The position numbers and the translations under genes are program-made. This document shows positions 60,901-64,000 of a DNA stretch of 64,000 nt, one piece after another. The stretch spans positions 81,592,001 to 81,656,000 of the forward strand of contig JBITNC010000001.1 in the NCBI GenBank assembly GCA_050084985.1. The letters are read 5' to 3'. The notes under the pieces were generated by a model. That model saw only the letters and a list, made by a program, of their open reading frames with translations. It was not told the DNA's origin and did no database searches. Source of the stretch: Nageia nagi. Taxonomy: Eukaryota; Pinophyta. Numbering within the stretch: the stretch's first letter is position 1; each line of letters starts with the position of its first letter.

Positions 60901-61000
60901 GAGTATGAGAGCTAAAAATATGCACCAAGAGGTATATTTCAATGAGGGGTGGAGCTGAGACTTTGCCAAGAGGTGTGCAAATCTTACAATCTAGGAGTTG
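57985..61000. other. AT-rich region; one open frame of unknown nature
   Basis: No recognised gene. A 103-codon plus-strand frame ends at 59427 (LEMVPSFFKGMLLFDSIRGS). It is followed by AATATTGTAATATCCATAGA and could be a 3' exon or a random frame; nothing identifies it. The right part (from about 60360) is probably the 3' non-coding tail or LTR of the minus-strand Gypsy element 2, but I could not fix a border. Confidence 0.3.
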
Positions 61001-61024
61001 AAACTTTGCACCAAGGGGTGTCTG
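60841..61024 (-). repeat. five tandem copies of a roughly 42-bp unit
   Basis: The plus strand shows ACCAAGAGGYATA-type cores at 60842, 60881, 60924, 60965 and 61010, with AGCTGARACTTTGC or similar between them. It lies in the expected 3' non-coding part of Gypsy element 2, just downstream of its integrase. Confidence 0.75.
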
Positions 61025-61214
61025 ATGATCATTATTTTTGATATTTCTAATTGTGAAATAGGACTATAGGTGATTCTTCCTTGCTAAAATGGAGCATTAG
61101 TGCTCCTTTTTTTACATTAAAATGACCTTGAATTTTGAATTTGTGCCATCTATTCACATTCTTATTCTTGTATTAACATTTTTACAAAAATAGATGCATG
61201 GGGTGACCTATAGG

Positions 61215-62150
61215 CTGCCTATATTTGATACTTGTTTAGGTGCCTAGCATTGATGGGATTTTTAAGAACCTCCCCATCCAATGTAGACAATCTATATGCA
61301 CCTTTGCCAAATACCTATATGATGATGTATGGGCCAACCCAATTTGGTTCAAACTTTCCTTTAAGTTCATCCTTTGCTATAATGGTAGAAACATTCTCTT
61401 GGAGAACCATATCCCCAACCTCAAATGCTTTGGACACCATTTTCTTTCCATAGGCCCTCTTTATTCTTTGGTAATATATTCTAAGATGTTCTATTATATT
61501 AACTCTTTTCTCATCTAATGCCTCTATCTAATTGAACCTTACTTCCCATTATTGTGGTTCCTTCATGATATCTTTGAGTGCAATTCTCAAACAAGGGATC
61601 TCAATTTCAAGAGGAATGATTATTTCATCACCATACATAAGAGAGTATGGAGTAGCACCTATTATTGTTCTTTCACTTATTCTATATGCTCATAGAGCAT
61701 ATGGTAATTGATCATGCCAATCCCTACCATTATTTTTTATATTTTTTGCCAATATTTTCTTGATTATTTTGGTTGTTGCTTCAGCTTGTCCATTTCCTTG
61801 GGGATATTAAACTAAAGAGAATCTCTATTCAACTTTCATTTTTTTACAAAATTCTTTGATATATTTTCTTATAAAATTTGCACCATTTTCCATGATTAAC
61901 CTTTGAGGTATGCCAAATCTACAAATGATATATTCCTTGATAAACTTGATAACATGTTTTTATATAGCTATTTTCAAAGGAATTACCTCAACCCATTTAG
62001 TGTAGTATTCAGTGGCAACGAAGATAAATTTGTACCCCTAACTATATGTAGGATTGATAACACCCATGAAATCCAAAGCCCACATTGAGAAATGCCATGG
62101 TGATGTACCATAGTTCAACTCTTGAGTAGGTGTTAATTCTAAGTGTGCAT
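61215..62150 (-). pseudogene. Gypsy 2 integrase core and C-terminus
   Basis: Minus strand, running right to left: YKFIFVATEYYTKWVEVIPL (about 62030), FGIPQRLIMENGANF (the second catalytic Asp is Glu here), YPQGNGQAEATTKIIKKILA (catalytic Glu), ATPYSLMYGDEIIIPLEIEI, then FEVGDMVLQENVSTI, GKFEPNWVGPYII and GAYRLSTLDGEVLKNPINAR. It shares domain order and text with Gypsy element 1 but is a different copy. Several stops are present. Confidence 0.85.
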
Positions 62151-62154
62151 GCTT

Positions 62155-62754
62155 TTAACATTGCCAACACTTCTTGACATGCTCACAACAATCATGCTCC
62201 ATGGTGGGGCAATAATAACCCATCCTAAACAACTTGCCATAGACTAATCTCCCATTGAAATGACCTTCACATGCCTCTCCATGAGCATGCTTCAATGCTA
62301 TTCCAATCTTCTCATCATGAAGACATCTCAAAATAATACCATTAAATGATCTTTTATAAAGTATATCACCAATAATGACATATTTTGTAGCAAGCCTTTT
62401 CATTCTAATATGTTCTTTCTTATCAAGTGTAGCATAAATAAAGTTATCCATCAAATATTTGAATATGTTTTGGTACCAAGGGATTACCTCATAACCAACC
62501 TTTTGAGCAACACATATCATTTTCAAGTCCTCCTCAGTAAGTGATGGAGTTCCCAAGTTCTTGATAGTGAAAGTAGTCTCCCTACCTTCTATCTCAATTG
62601 GTATAAGTGAAGATGCACTTGCCATTGCATCTATCAATCTATTATTATTCCTTGGAATGTTGTCTAATTGATACTCTCTCAAATCAAGCAAGGAGTTTTG
62701 CAACAAGGACTTTATATGGAATACGTTTTTCAGCCTTGGTGTTGTAGATCTCAT
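62155..62754 (-). pseudogene. Gypsy 2 integrase zinc-binding region and linker
   Basis: A 199-codon open block. It begins near the end of the second RNase H domain (DIPRNNNRLIDAMASASSLI), then passes through a linker to TKYVIIGDILYKRSFNGIIL and the HHCC motif in HAHGEACEGHFNGRLVYGKL, MEHDCCEHVKKCWQC. This is the longest undisturbed frame of element 2. The open frame itself is probably chance survival, as flanking domains carry stops. Confidence 0.88.
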
Positions 62755-63605
62755 TGACTTGATTCACTATCAGCTATGAATCCCCATAAATATGCAAATA
62801 CATAACACCCATCTTTATAGCTGCTTTCAATCTTAATATGAGAGCCTCATATTCTATCATATTGTTATTACATTCAAATTATAGTTTGTATGACATAGAA
62901 ATAATATCATTATAAGGTGATATCAATGCTATTCCTACTTCTAAACCTCGCATACACTATGATCCATCAAAATACATTTTCTAGAGTTTTGAAACCTCTA
63001 AAAAAGGAATGCTAATGGTCTTATTATCTCCAAAAGAAGGCCATAGTGATCCTCTTCTATACATTCTATAGTTTCTACTAAAGCACATTCATCCTAAAAT
63101 TCTTCTCTGAGTTCTGTACTATCTTCCATGGGAAACTCTACAACAAAATTTGCAACTACTTACCCTTTAACTAATTTTTATTTCATAAGCTTGACATCAA
63201 ACTCCTAAAGTAGCATGATCCATTTTGCTAACCTTCCATTGAGGCATGGTTTTGATATTATATATCTTAATGGATATACTTGAGTAAGTACATGTGTTGT
63301 GCTATTGATCATATAATGCCTCAACCACTCAGTAGCAAACACTATACATTGACATAACTTCTCAATGGGTGTGTACCTAGTTTCATATTCTTTCAATGTT
63401 CTGCTAATAAAGTAGACTACTCTTTCTTTACCAACATTACCCCAAATGCATGTTCTATATCTAAGACATAGAGCCAAAGGGGTTCTTTATGCCTATATGG
63501 AGCTAAGATCGATGGATGTAGCAAATACTCTTTTATTCTATCAAATGTTTTTTGACACCTAACATCCCATTTAAACTTAACTTCTTTCTTAAGTAAATGA
63601 GACAT
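62755..63605 (-). pseudogene. Gypsy 2 RNase H domains
   Basis: First RNase H (63605-63205): KEVKFKWDVRCQKTFDRIKE, then VGKERVVYFISRTLKEYETR, YTPIEKLCQCIVFATEWLRH and YIISKPCLNGRLAKWIMLL. Second, archaeal-type domain (about 62980-62760): KMYFDGS, a stop, CMRGLEVGIALISPYND, NNNMIEYEALILRLKAAIKM and YLHIYGDS. A frameshift separates the two blocks at about 63420-63480. Confidence 0.85.
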
Positions 63606-64000
63606 AGTAGCTATCTTATCTATTAATTAATAAATGAATCTTTTAATAGCTTGAATCTTACCTTGGAAGCTTCTCAATTACTTGAGATTCATAGGAGGAG
63701 ACATTTCTATGATAGCCTTAATCTTCTTTGGATCCACTTCAACCCCTCTCCTAGAGATAATGTGCCCCAAGAGTTTTCCTAATGATACCCCAAATACACA
63801 TTTTTGAGGCTTGATTCTTAACTTGTACTACTTCATCCTTTCAAATGTTGCTTTTACATCCTTGACATGGTATTCTTTATTCTTTGATTTTATCATGATA
63901 TCATATACATAGACCTCTATTGTTTTATGAATAAAGTCATGGAACATGGTTGTCATTGCTCTTTGATATGTGGCTCCTACATTTTAAGACCAAATGGCAT
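63606..64000 (-). pseudogene. Gypsy 2 reverse transcriptase, C-terminal half
   Basis: Enters from the right edge with MPFGLKNVGATYQRAMTTMF, then FIHKTIEVYVYDIMIKSK, LGKLLGHIISRRGVEVDPKK and IIEMSPPMNLK. The active-site box, YVDD in relatives, reads YVYD (63900-63911), so one catalytic Asp is lost. Further stops follow. It is the equivalent of 53680-54100 in element 1. Confidence 0.88.

Larger units (their letters stand above)
61215..64000 (-). mobile_element. Ty3/Gypsy retrotransposon 2 (Tat-like), partial at window edge
   Basis: Minus-strand pol of the same lineage as element 1, entering from the right edge in the RT and running through RNase H, second RNase H and integrase to about 61215. 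Gag, protease and the 5' LTR lie outside the window, and the 3' LTR was not identified. It is less decayed than element 1 in the zinc-binding part but still has stops. Confidence 0.85.

Noticed and set aside
1-64000. tRNA or rRNA genes
   Set aside because: No conserved rRNA core or tRNA A/B-box pair with a plausible cloverleaf was noticed on either strand by eye; a dedicated scan was not possible.

Overview
The window reads as plant nuclear DNA from a large, AT-rich, transposon-dominated genome. A conifer or other gymnosperm is my best guess; this is inference, not proof. The grounds are non-LTR, Copia, Gypsy and CACTA elements nested in one another, many decayed pentatricopeptide-repeat (PPR) copies, and one isolated GC-rich plant gene. 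There is no bacterial gene organisation, tRNA, rRNA or CRISPR array.

Layout. 1-13 kb: a decayed Gypsy integrase tail and possible LTR (1981-3600), a broken multi-exon gene of unknown function on the minus strand (6058-7151), PPR traces (8.1-9.5 kb), and a 570-bp cluster of a GGTTAATCGAA-like motif in both orientations (9661-10255). 13.4-15.4 kb: the one recognisable host gene, a protein phosphatase 2C on the minus strand with two visible exons and one apparent single-base frameshift. 16.1-20.4 kb: a two-ORF non-LTR retrotransposon, minus strand. 21.6-23.95 kb: a second, plant L1-type LINE remnant, minus strand.

23.9-48.0 kb is the centrepiece. The right end of one CACTA (En/Spm-type) transposon (element A, ending at 26729) lies 40 bp from the left end of a second, much larger one (element B, 26770-48001). 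B has matching 22-bp terminal inverted repeats with one mismatch and an ATT target duplication. Inside B is a PPR gene relic built of about nine P-L-S triplets of roughly 303 bp followed by an E motif. That relic is split by a third CACTA element (C, 28607-43399) of the same family as A. C in turn carries PPR relics, tandem repeats and a Copia insertion (29089-37194, TSD CATCC). The Copia element lacks most of gag and carries an intron-less 360-bp piece of the host RNA-exosome nuclease gene DIS3/RRP44. No transposase was recognised in A, B or C, so they look non-autonomous.

48-64 kb: a Ty3/Gypsy element with two RNase H domains (Tat-like) on the plus strand (49853-57984), then AT-rich sequence without recognised genes, then a second Gypsy of the same lineage on the minus strand running off the right edge (61215-64000).

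Inferred insertion order in the centre: B carrying a PPR array, then C into the array, then Copia into C. Almost all protein-coding traces are broken by stops or frameshifts. The PP2C gene is the main candidate for a functional locus, and whether it is intact depends on one base near 15010 and on whether it splices onward past 13359.
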